This document shows positions 1 through 5,447 of a DNA stretch of 5,447 nt, piece by piece. The position numbers were made by a program, and so were the translations under genes. Every line of letters begins with the position of its first letter. Within the stretch, counting starts at the first letter, position 1. This DNA comes from Planctomycetota bacterium (GTDB lineage: Bacteria > Planctomycetota > Phycisphaerae > UBA1845 > PWPN01): the NCBI GenBank assembly GCA_020346805.1, contig CP070790.1, positions 1,135,304-1,140,750 of the forward strand, written 5' to 3'. The notes beneath the pieces are model-generated. The model saw only the letters and a list, made by a program, of their open reading frames with translations. It was not told the DNA's origin and made no database searches.

Positions 1-73
1 AGATGGCTAAGATAGGCAAGTTTAAGCGATTTTGTAGATGGATCTAAATTATCGATTTGTCGGATTTTGGAAG

Positions 74-99
74 TAACTTATGCAGGAGGCGTTAAGTTA
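74..99 (+). promoter_or_regulatory. Inverted repeat bracketing the ribosome binding site of the HTH-receiver gene
   Basis: TAACTTA (74-80) and TAAGTTA (93-99) are perfect 7-base inverted repeats. The 12-nt interval between them contains the SD AGGAGG (84-89), which sits 9 nt before the ATG at 99. In RNA this would be a weak AU-rich hairpin with the SD in the loop and the A of the start codon in the stem. In DNA it could be a dyad operator, perhaps for the HTH protein encoded just downstream. The symmetry is seen directly; either function is inferred. The rest of 1-98 holds no gene that I can support, and its -35/-10-like hexamers are too weak to call a promoter. Confidence 0.35.
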
Positions 100-662
100 T
101 GTATAGTATATATACAACGGGTGAAGTCGCGGACATATGTAAGGTCAGTCAGCAAACGGTGATACGCTGTTTTGATAGCGGGAAGCTCAAGGGGTTTCGC
201 GTGCCGGGATCCAGATTCAGGCGCATCCCGCGGGAAAACCTGCTCCAGTTTATGAAGGAAAACAATATTCCTTTAGACAATCTTGATTCGGGGAAAAAGC
301 GAATTTTGGTGGTTGATGATGATGAAGCAATTCTGGAGATGCTGGTGGAATTGCTGGAACGTGACGGCCGATTTGAGGTGAAGGTTGCCCGCGGCGGATA
401 TGAAGCGGGGATAATAACCCAGGAATTCAAACCCGATGCCATCATCCTGGATTACAAGCTTCCCGATATCAATGGCAATCAAGTATGCAGGACTATCCGA
501 TCGAATCCAGGTTTTGCGGACATGAAGATTATTATCATCAGTGGTGTCGCCGATCCGGATGAAATTGCCGATTTAAGACAAGCCGGGGCTAATGATTTCT
601 TGAGAAAGCCGTTTCAGATTGATGAGTTGATTTCACGAATCCTGCACATGGTTCAGGTTTAA
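99..662 (+). CDS. Response regulator with N-terminal excisionase-type HTH and C-terminal receiver domain
   Basis: This is a probable DNA-binding response regulator. Residues 4-55 form a helix-turn-helix of the excisionase/BldC/MerR-like kind (YTTGEVADICKVSQQTVIR, then a basic wing around FRVPGSRFRRIP, then ENLLQFM). Residues 67-185 form a CheY-like receiver with all key residues: acidic pair D73/D74, phosphoacceptor D118 in IILDYKLPD, S148 in IIIISG, and K170 in RKPF. The order is the reverse of classical OmpR or NarL regulators, where the receiver comes first. Translation starts at the ATG at 99, 9 nt after AGGAGG. It is the first gene of a + strand cluster and lies 161 nt before the histidine kinase, whose natural output partner it would be. 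The family match is clear from the sequence; its DNA target and its phosphorylation by this kinase are inferred. Confidence 0.93.
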   Translation: MYSIYTTGEVADICKVSQQTVIRCFDSGKLKGFRVPGSRFRRIPRENLLQFMKENNIPLDNLDSGKKRILVVDDDEAILEMLVELLERDGRFEVKVARGGYEAGIITQEFKPDAIILDYKLPDINGNQVCRTIRSNPGFADMKIIIISGVADPDEIADLRQAGANDFLRKPFQIDELISRILHMVQV

Positions 663-730
663 AGAAACAATTCAGTAGCTGGTATGGCCGGATTAGTTTG
701 TAAAGGTGAATATCATTCCGGTAGTTATCA

Positions 731-740
731 GAGGAGGGGG
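731..740 (+). promoter_or_regulatory. Strong Shine-Dalgarno upstream of the short leader ORF and kinase
   Basis: GAGGAGGGGG lies 84 nt before the kinase start but only 6 nt (9 nt from the AGGAGG core) before an ATG at 747, so it clearly serves the 26-codon frame 747-827 rather than the kinase itself. It is the longest SD-like purine run in the non-coding part of the + strand. The 10 bases are fully complementary, with one G-U pair, to 3226-3235 in the loop of the downstream hairpin. Confidence 0.55.
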
Positions 741-746
741 AAAGTA

Positions 747-827
747 ATGGTTTATCAGTTCTTTTTGTCTTGGAATACATGTTGCGTTCGATCACCATCG
801 CCAACAGCGGTGGGGGGTGACCAGTGA
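747..827 (+). CDS. Short 26-codon ORF, possible leader peptide coupled to the kinase
   Basis: An ATG at 747 with a near-ideal SD (731-740) opens a frame of 26 codons beginning MVYQFFLSWNTCCVR and ending at TGA 825-827. Its stop overlaps the GTG start of the histidine kinase as GTGA (824-827), the usual geometry of translational coupling. The peptide has no recognisable domain; its first dozen residues are hydrophobic and aromatic, and it has two adjacent Cys. It is too short to be a convincing protein, so its role is more likely to load ribosomes onto the kinase start, or to act as a small leader peptide. The SD and the overlap are seen directly; translation is inferred. The alternative is that the SD is fortuitous and the kinase uses only its own GGGGGG (812-817). 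Confidence 0.42.
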   Translation: MVYQFFLSWNTCCVRSPSPTAVGGDQ

Positions 828-3094
828 CCGCGATGGATTCCGGGGATAACATTGCCTTATTGGCAAATGATCCGGCACAGATTGAACTGATCCTTTCGCA
901 GATTGAATCGCTTCCGGTTCTTCCGTTGATAGCCGCTCAACTGGTAGAACTTGATATAGGCAATGGTTCTGCGGTTCGTGAAATAATCCAACTTATAGAA
1001 TCGGATCATGGTTTGTCGTCACGAATACTATCGGCGGTTCGTCGCTCAAATGCAGGTATGACCGCTGATACTATCGAGCGAGCGGTTGATACTCTGGGAG
1101 TTGGAGCGGTTCGTAACCTGGCATTGGCGTTTCAGATTTTGGATTTATTGGTTGGTTTTCCGGGGGGGATGTCAAGCGGTTTCGATATATATGGTTTCTG
1201 GAGGCACAACTTAGCGGTGGGTTGTGCGGCCCGCCTGTTGGCGGAGCTAAGACCGGGGACTTCAACGGCCGACCACCGACCGGCACCTGTGCCCGAAGAT
1301 GCTTTTCTTTGCGGATTATTGCATGACGTAGGCAAGGCGGCGCTAGATAGATGTTTCCCCAAGAGTTACGACCGGGTTGTTGTTAAAACAGAAGCAGAGC
1401 ATGGTAATATTGCAGATGTGGAGCGTGAGGTATTCGGTATCGATCACGCATTGGCGGGGCGGAAGTTGGCTATGCATTGGAAGCTTTCGGGGATGATCGG
1501 GGAGTGTATCTGGCTGCATCATCATGTACCGGCGACCACACCCAGGTGTATCGCATATCCTCAGCATGTACATCTGATAGAGCTGGCCGATCGTATCGTT
1601 CGGCACATGGCCATCGGTTATTCGGGTAATTATGCAGTTGATGAGCCACTAAGCAACGTCGCCGATGCTGCGGGCTTTTCATTTCAGCTTATTGAAAAGG
1701 TCATGTCCATGTTGCCCTATGTGGTTGAATCACGAGCGGAGATGATGGGACTCAATCAATTAACTTCACAAGAGATTCATCATGAGGCCCTGGCCCGAAC
1801 CAATGTCGAACTTATGCGGATAAATGCTTCTCTGACTCAAAACAACCGTGCACTTCATCAGCGTTCTCGTTGTCTCGAATCGCTGCAGGCCTTGAACAAA
1901 TCCATGCCGGATAATGCCACCCATGAAGATGTATGCCGGGCTGCACTTGAAGCGGTAGAGCTTATGCTATCGGATCGTGAGGTAGCGGTATTCGGATGTT
2001 CGCTGGGCCGATCAATTGTTGTGGTTGTGTCCTCGGGGCAAGGAGAAGAACCGGCCCGAAGGAAAATATTGCCAGCGTCATCTGTCGGTGACTTGGGGCA
2101 ATTATCCGATCGGAGTGGTGCCTGGTTACGGATGTCGTGTTTGCCCAGCGCAATGCGCGATCATCTGAATACGTTATTTTCCAATCCCCCCAGCTGGTGC
2201 TGGCCGATCCTTCATGAGCGTCGATTTTTGGGGGCTATTGTGCTTGTGGGGGACATGCCGTCGGAGGCGGATGAATTGTTAGTTGCTCTGTCGAATATGC
2301 TTGGGATATGGCTGAATGCCGCTGAATCGCGCTGGTTGGCTCAGCGGCTTACCGATGAGTTTACTGAGATAAATCGTCGGCTTTTGGCTTCGCAGGACGA
2401 AATTGCTCAAATGCGATCGCTGGCCATGGTGGGTCACCTGGCGGGTGGTGCGGCACACGAACTGAATAATCCCCTGTCGGTGATATCCGGCCGTGCCCAA
2501 ATGCTGGATGGTGAAGGTATGGACGAGGATGTTCGAAGGTTGGCGAAGGTGATTGCCGAACACGCCCACCGGGCAAGCACCATAGTCTCAGAGCTGATGG
2601 ATTTCGCCAAGCCTTCCGAACCGAAGCCGACCGAGTGGTCGCTGGCTGAGTTATTGGGCGAAGTTCGGCAGGGCTGGTTAGCGAAAAATATCCTGAGGGA
2701 AGAACAATTTCGCCTGCAGATATCGGACGGCGTCGATAAAGTGTGGGCAGACGCCATACAAATCAGGATGTTATTTGACGAGGTGGTTCGCAATGCAGTT
2801 GAAGCCATGGAGAATGTAACAAGTAAATTGTTGATCGTGAATTGCCAGGTAAATCTGGCCGATGGGAAAATTATGGTAAGGATTAAGGACAACGGATGCG
2901 GTATGAGCCCGGAAGTCCTTGATCGAGCCATGACGCCGTTTTTCTCATACCGGCCGGCAGGCCGGGGGCGGGGTCTGGGATTATCCCGGGCTTGGCGATA
3001 TGCGGAGATTAACGGCGGCAAAATCAGACTGACCAGCAAGCTGAATGAAGGGACGGTGGTGTTGGTCGAATTGCCGGCAGTTGTAGGGGACTAA
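824..3094 (+). CDS. Soluble HDOD-GAF-sensor histidine kinase
   Basis: This is a cytoplasmic sensor kinase of 756 residues with no signal peptide or membrane segment. Residues about 22-240 are an HDOD domain (ESLPVLPLIAAQL, then ERAVDTLGVGAVRNLALAF). It keeps HD-type metal-ligand candidates: H128, H167-D168 in GLLHDVGK, H208, H232/H233 and D256. A helical linker (about 315-350) leads to a GAF-like region (about 350-500, ending WPILHERRFLGAIVLVGD). A second helix (505-535) leads to the kinase core, which is NtrB-like. The core has the H-box AHELNNPLSVISGRAQML (phosphoacceptor H545), N-box N657 in VVRNAVEAM, G1 DNGCGM (689-694), F-box F706/F707 and G2 GRGRGLGLS (713-721). The GTG at 824 is chosen because G6 at 812-817 is well spaced, an in-frame stop lies at 818, and it forms a GTGA overlap with the preceding short ORF. 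The ATG at 833 is the alternative. The gene ends in tandem stops, TAA TAG. The partners are probably the flanking receiver proteins; the signal sensed is unknown. Confidence 0.94.
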   Translation: MTAMDSGDNIALLANDPAQIELILSQIESLPVLPLIAAQLVELDIGNGSAVREIIQLIESDHGLSSRILSAVRRSNAGMTADTIERAVDTLGVGAVRNLALAFQILDLLVGFPGGMSSGFDIYGFWRHNLAVGCAARLLAELRPGTSTADHRPAPVPEDAFLCGLLHDVGKAALDRCFPKSYDRVVVKTEAEHGNIADVEREVFGIDHALAGRKLAMHWKLSGMIGECIWLHHHVPATTPRCIAYPQHVHLIELADRIVRHMAIGYSGNYAVDEPLSNVADAAGFSFQLIEKVMSMLPYVVESRAEMMGLNQLTSQEIHHEALARTNVELMRINASLTQNNRALHQRSRCLESLQALNKSMPDNATHEDVCRAALEAVELMLSDREVAVFGCSLGRSIVVVVSSGQGEEPARRKILPASSVGDLGQLSDRSGAWLRMSCLPSAMRDHLNTLFSNPPSWCWPILHERRFLGAIVLVGDMPSEADELLVALSNMLGIWLNAAESRWLAQRLTDEFTEINRRLLASQDEIAQMRSLAMVGHLAGGAAHELNNPLSVISGRAQMLDGEGMDEDVRRLAKVIAEHAHRASTIVSELMDFAKPSEPKPTEWSLAELLGEVRQGWLAKNILREEQFRLQISDGVDKVWADAIQIRMLFDEVVRNAVEAMENVTSKLLIVNCQVNLADGKIMVRIKDNGCGMSPEVLDRAMTPFFSYRPAGRGRGLGLSRAWRYAEINGGKIRLTSKLNEGTVVLVELPAVVGD

Positions 3095-3180
3095 TAGGGT
3101 ATTGATCAGAACGATCACCTCCAATAAGGAATGGGGTAAACAGAGGTTAGAAATATCAGGACGGGAAAGGCGCTAATCCG

Positions 3181-3270
3181 GGCCGGGCGGGTGACGTAGG
3201 CCTTTACTTTCTTTCTCCACCACCACCTCCTCCTCGCTCTCGCGGCCAACACGCCCGCCGGCCTTTTTTT
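3181..3270 (+). terminator. GC-rich stem with 41-nt pyrimidine loop and T7 tail: terminator or small-RNA 3' module
   Basis: Bases 3181-3193 pair with 3252-3263 as 12 base pairs with a single bulged G (3187) and one U-G pair (3192/3253). An inner GGCC/GGCC stem (3199-3202 with 3244-3247) sits across a small internal loop. TTTTTTT (3264-3270) follows the stem directly, as in Rho-independent terminators. The loop at 3203-3243 is far longer than in ordinary terminators and is 35 of 41 pyrimidine, including the anti-SD-like CCTCCTCCTC (3226-3235). As a terminator it would separate the kinase from the receiver gene at 3293, leaving that gene to read-through or to its own promoter. As an RNA it resembles regulatory RNAs that display a CU-rich loop. 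The pairing was worked out by hand; the function is inferred. Confidence 0.6.
3218..3235 (+). repeat. (CAC)3(CTC)3 trinucleotide run
   Basis: Three CAC units (3218-3226) are followed directly by three CTC units (3227-3235), inside the pyrimidine-rich loop of the 3181-3270 hairpin. The run is too short to be called a microsatellite with confidence. Its second half is what gives the loop its anti-Shine-Dalgarno character. The opposite strand is correspondingly purine-rich. Confidence 0.6.
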
Positions 3271-3292
3271 AAAACCCGGTGCTATTCCGGTA

Positions 3293-3862
3293 GTGGAAAA
3301 AGCAATGGAAGAACGACCTGTTGAAATTTTGTTAGTTGAGGACGATGCCGACCTGGCGGAGATGATCGAACAACATCTCAGCGGAGCCATGTGGGCGAAC
3401 GTCACACAAGTCCGTACCGCCGGTGAGGGGCTGCGCGAAGAATTAACCACCCAGCATGAAGTGGTGATCGCATCTTTATCATTGCCCGATACCGACGGAT
3501 TGGCCTTTGTTGGCGAACTTAGAAATTCGAATAAGTGTCCGGTGATTCTTACGGCTCAAGATCCGTCGGTAGATGAAGCCGTCGAGGCCATACGTCTTGG
3601 GGTATCTGAATTACTGATCAAACCATTCGATTTGGCATATCTGTCGGAAGTGGTCGATACACTGGCCCAACGTGAGGTAAAACGCCGACGTCAACGGCTT
3701 CGCTATCGCCGACTGCGTCATATCGCCTCCCGTATAATACGAGAACGTAAGGATCTTAATCGACGGATGGACCTTATTTGCCGCGATTTTGTGCATGCCT
3801 ATCGTCGTCTGGCCAAGAAAGTTACCGAATCGGGGATGCTCAAACACGAATACCATGAATAA
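3293..3862 (+). CDS. Receiver-domain protein lacking the phosphoacceptor Asp, with Arg-rich helical tail
   Basis: Residues 10-126 have the CheY receiver fold: EILLVEDDADLAEMI with acidic residues E16/D17, T87 in VILTAQDP, and K110 in LLIKPFD. At the phosphoacceptor position the usual 'LLDLSLPDxDG' reads IASLSLPDTDG, so Ser61 (codon TCT, 3473-3475) replaces Asp. Standard phosphorylation should therefore be impossible. Residues about 127-178 form a strongly basic, Arg-rich region, probably a long helix or coiled coil (REVKRRRQRLRYRRLRHIAS, then ERKDLNRRMDLICRDFVHAY). No known effector or HTH domain is evident in it. The start is GTG 3293 or ATG 3305; neither has a strong SD, and a weak GGAAAA (3295-3300) would favour the ATG. 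It lies 198 nt after the kinase, beyond a terminator-like hairpin. A role as binding adaptor, decoy or kinase modulator is inferred. Confidence 0.9.
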   Translation: MEKAMEERPVEILLVEDDADLAEMIEQHLSGAMWANVTQVRTAGEGLREELTTQHEVVIASLSLPDTDGLAFVGELRNSNKCPVILTAQDPSVDEAVEAIRLGVSELLIKPFDLAYLSEVVDTLAQREVKRRRQRLRYRRLRHIASRIIRERKDLNRRMDLICRDFVHAYRRLAKKVTESGMLKHEYHE

Positions 3863-3932
3863 CGAACATCCGTTGGTGCGTGCGGTCGAAAGTCATTTTA
3901 AGGTTGCCGCGGCGACCGAAAAATCGCCCTAA
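3855..3932 (+). CDS. Possible 25-codon microprotein overlapping the receiver gene end
   Basis: An ATG at 3855 overlaps the TAA of the receiver gene (ATGAATAA, 3855-3862) and opens a 25-codon frame starting MNNEHPLVRAVESHFKVAA. It ends at TAA 3930-3932, followed in frame by TAG, the same CTAATAG ending seen at the kinase gene (3091-3097). The codons look ordinary for this window and the overlap would allow translational coupling. There is no good SD (GGGGA at about 3834 is too far away) and no recognisable domain. It may be chance; only conservation in relatives would establish it. Confidence 0.25.
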   Translation: MNNEHPLVRAVESHFKVAAATEKSP

Positions 3933-3958
3933 TAGAAATATGAAAACTATGCTATGTT

Positions 3959-3973
3959 TCGGTTAACAACCGA
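3959..3973. terminator. Small hairpin in the convergent intergenic spacer
   Basis: TCGGTT (3959-3964) and AACCGA (3968-3973) form a 6-bp stem with an AAC loop between the ends of the two convergent gene sets. It is the only compact hairpin that I see there. Neither side has a clean T-run, so it is at best a weak bidirectional terminator. Confidence 0.2.
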
Positions 3974-3990
3974 TCGAATTGTATTTGTAA

Positions 3991-5447
3991 CTATTGTGAT
4001 TGTTTGCGCACGATCATGTCAAAGTTGGTGAGCATCGATCGATAAGTACCGACGGCAATGGCCCCGTACAGACCTACCGCTACCAATGTTCCAATGAACA
4101 TGAATACCTGAATTTCAGCAATGCTTATCCTGCCTGCCGATCCGGTATCCAGGATCATTTCCGGATTAAGCACCATCCAAATTGCGGTTACGAATGTCAT
4201 GGGTGCCATTAGTCCACCTATCTGATCGGCGCCGTCGATAACGCTGAAGGTGCATAGTGACAGGCCGAATCCGACGGCCACCAGGATACCCACACTGGCC
4301 AATACCGCCTGTACGGAGCGTGTGTTTTTAAGCGACATGTGCAAACCGAGCATGCAGGCGAAGGCCGAGTATACCACCAACAGCGGAGGTAGTAGTAAAG
4401 CCGATCCCATATAGGCGGCAGGTGTTTTAACTATCTTTGTCGAATCGTAAATTGCTATCATAAGTACGGTGGCCGCAGGAACAGCCATCAGAGGAAGTGT
4501 GAAACTGATCAAGCCGCGCAGCTTGCCCCAGATTATATAACGGCTGGTCAGGGGAGTGGATAACAATAGTTCCATCGTGCCGGCTTCACGTTCGCGGGTG
4601 ATGGCGGTGGCGGCGGTGTTGGTGGCCATCAACAGCACGGTGGCAAATTCAATCATAACGATCCCGGTCAGCCAGTTTCGTGCATCGGTGGGAGTGGCAA
4701 ATCGCCCCGTGGCGTAGACATAAAAAAGCATTATGCCCGCCAGTATTCCGCAGGACAGGTAACTGTATCGGACCAGATTGCTGCTGGCGGCGCTGGATCG
4801 GGTGACTGCTTCTCGCCAAGCAACGGGGTTGGACCAGACGCGATGCGGTCTGCGTTTTCTTTCACCGTTGGAGTTGGTGCCGGTTTTGGTTTTGAAAAAT
4901 TTTGAAAGTATGCGCGACCAGAAGGTAATCTCACCCTGTTTGGCTCCATGACGAACAAAGAGAGTGGCCAGGGCGGTCATTACTATGGAAAGGTAAAGTG
5001 TGACCCACATATAGCCCGTATGCGGCGATGCAAGCAGCGAGTTCAATGGCCATCCGTAGTTTTGGACCGTTCCCATCGGTGGCGGTTGAACTTTGTTGAG
5101 GGCCACCCACAATGCCCAAAAGGGGTGGAAGGGGGCCAGTGCGGTCATCCCCGTGGTGCTGCCCGGCAGGATCGATTCCGGTATATGAGTTTTATTCCAC
5201 AATCCCAGGGCCAGCCCGATACCCAAGTAAAGGGCGATGCCCAGGTAGAATGAAAAGATGGTTCCCCGGGTGCCAATCCGCATGATACTTATCATGATAG
5301 CCAGCGAGCCGGTTAGGACGGCGGTACAGCCGGCGATGCCGAATCTGTAAAAAATCTGTTCCCCGGTTACTACCCCGAACAACATGGTGATGCAAAAGAT
5401 CGGGAGACCGGCTTCCAGCAGCATCAACACGAAGAATAATCGGCTGA
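3991..5447 (-). CDS. ABC-2 type transporter permease (5' end beyond window)
   Basis: This is an integral membrane permease of an ABC transporter. Counting residues from the internal GTG at 5430, hydrophobic segments lie at about 1-22, 29-50, 56-78 and 138-159. A basic cytoplasmic linker (160-219) carries WSNPVAWREAVTR. A second block has segments at about 224-243, 252-277, 306-328, 340-366, 372-394, 405-421 and 437-462. TREREAGTMELLLSTPLTSR (278-297), followed by the coupling-helix-like YIIWGKLRG, is characteristic of ABC-2 permeases such as NatB-type or multi-copper-maturation permeases. The frame stays open from 5430 to the window edge (SRLFF before the GTG), no SD precedes that GTG, and it falls inside a hydrophobic stretch, so the true start is almost certainly outside. 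The gene converges on the signalling cluster. Its ATP-binding partner is not in the window and its substrate cannot be told. Confidence 0.9.
   Translation of the reverse strand, partial: SRLFFVLMLLEAGLPIFCITMLFGVVTGEQIFYRFGIAGCTAVLTGSLAIMISIMRIGTRGTIFSFYLGIALYLGIGLALGLWNKTHIPESILPGSTTGMTALAPFHPFWALWVALNKVQPPPMGTVQNYGWPLNSLLASPHTGYMWVTLYLSIVMTALATLFVRHGAKQGEITFWSRILSKFFKTKTGTNSNGERKRRPHRVWSNPVAWREAVTRSSAASSNLVRYSYLSCGILAGIMLFYVYATGRFATPTDARNWLTGIVMIEFATVLLMATNTAATAITREREAGTMELLLSTPLTSRYIIWGKLRGLISFTLPLMAVPAATVLMIAIYDSTKIVKTPAAYMGSALLLPPLLVVYSAFACMLGLHMSLKNTRSVQAVLASVGILVAVGFGLSLCTFSVIDGADQIGGLMAPMTFVTAIWMVLNPEMILDTGSAGRISIAEIQVFMFIGTLVAVGLYGAIAVGTYRSMLTNFDMIVRKQSQ

Noticed and set aside
3..47. 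Short basic frame MAKIGKFKRFCRWI at the left edge, possibly the tail of an upstream gene
   Set aside because: Only 14 codons with no SD or context visible; cannot be told from chance.
80..106. Eight-codon frame ATG 80 to TAG 104-106 across the SD of the first regulator
   Set aside because: Only a weak GGAAG upstream, and its sequence is explained by the SD and inverted repeat.
715..725. 11-base direct repeat ATTCCGGTAGT at 715-725 and 3284-3294, each just before a gene start
   Set aside because: A few repeated 11-mers are expected by chance in a 5.4-kb window, and positions relative to the starts differ.
698..727. TTGTAA ... TAGTTA as a sigma-70-like promoter for the kinase
   Set aside because: Poor match in both hexamers, and promoter rules for this organism are unknown.
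1162..1168. Run of seven G in the kinase gene as a phase-variation tract
   Set aside because: Short, in frame, and encodes a plausible loop of the HDOD domain; no sign of slippage.
2434..3450. Long antisense reading frames opposite the kinase and the spacer (2434-3039 and 3115-3450 on the - strand)
   Set aside because: They have low-complexity Ser/Arg/Pro-rich translations, no SD or domain, and lie opposite clearly coding frames.
5428..5430. GTG at 5430 as the true start of the permease
   Set aside because: No SD, the frame continues open and hydrophobic to the window edge, and it falls inside a membrane segment.
1..5447. CRISPR arrays, tRNA/rRNA genes, insertion sequences or attachment sites
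   Set aside because: No regularly spaced repeats, cloverleaf, transposase or flanking duplications were seen on either strand.

Overview
The window holds a three-gene signalling cluster on the + strand (99-3862) facing a membrane-protein gene on the - strand (3991 to the right edge). Base composition is middling. The protein styles fit a planctomycete, possibly class Phycisphaerae: an excisionase-type HTH fused in front of a receiver domain, an HDOD-GAF-histidine kinase chimera, and an ABC-2 permease with an 'NPVAWREA' motif between two membrane blocks. That placement is an inference from protein style; there is no rRNA or other marker gene here.

Layout. 1-98: leader of the first gene, with a 7-bp inverted repeat bracketing its Shine-Dalgarno (SD). 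99-662: response regulator with the DNA-binding domain first and an intact receiver second. 663-823: spacer with a very strong SD that serves a 26-codon reading frame (747-827), whose stop overlaps the GTG start of the kinase in a GTGA arrangement. 824-3094: soluble 756-residue HDOD-GAF-histidine kinase. 3095-3292: spacer with a strong GC-rich stem, a 41-nt pyrimidine-rich loop and a T7 tail, which is either an intrinsic terminator or the 3' part of a small RNA. 3293-3862: receiver protein whose phosphoacceptor Asp is replaced by Ser, followed by an Arg-rich helical tail. 3855-3932: possible 25-codon frame overlapping its end. 3933-3990: short convergent spacer. 3991-5447: ABC-2 type permease, 5' end cut by the window edge.

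How the parts may work together (inference). The kinase has no membrane segment, so it probably senses something in the cytoplasm through its HDOD and GAF domains and autophosphorylates on H545. The natural acceptor is the upstream HTH-receiver protein (D118), which would alter transcription. The downstream receiver cannot take a phosphoryl group in the usual way, so it is more likely a binding partner, adaptor or decoy. The loop hairpin before it could reduce its expression, or could act on SD sequences: its CU-rich stretch is complementary to the SD in front of the kinase. The permease belongs to a separate, convergent unit whose ATPase partner is presumably outside the window.

The best candidates for something undescribed are the combination of reversed-order regulator, HDOD kinase and Asp-less receiver, and the CU-loop RNA element inside that cluster.
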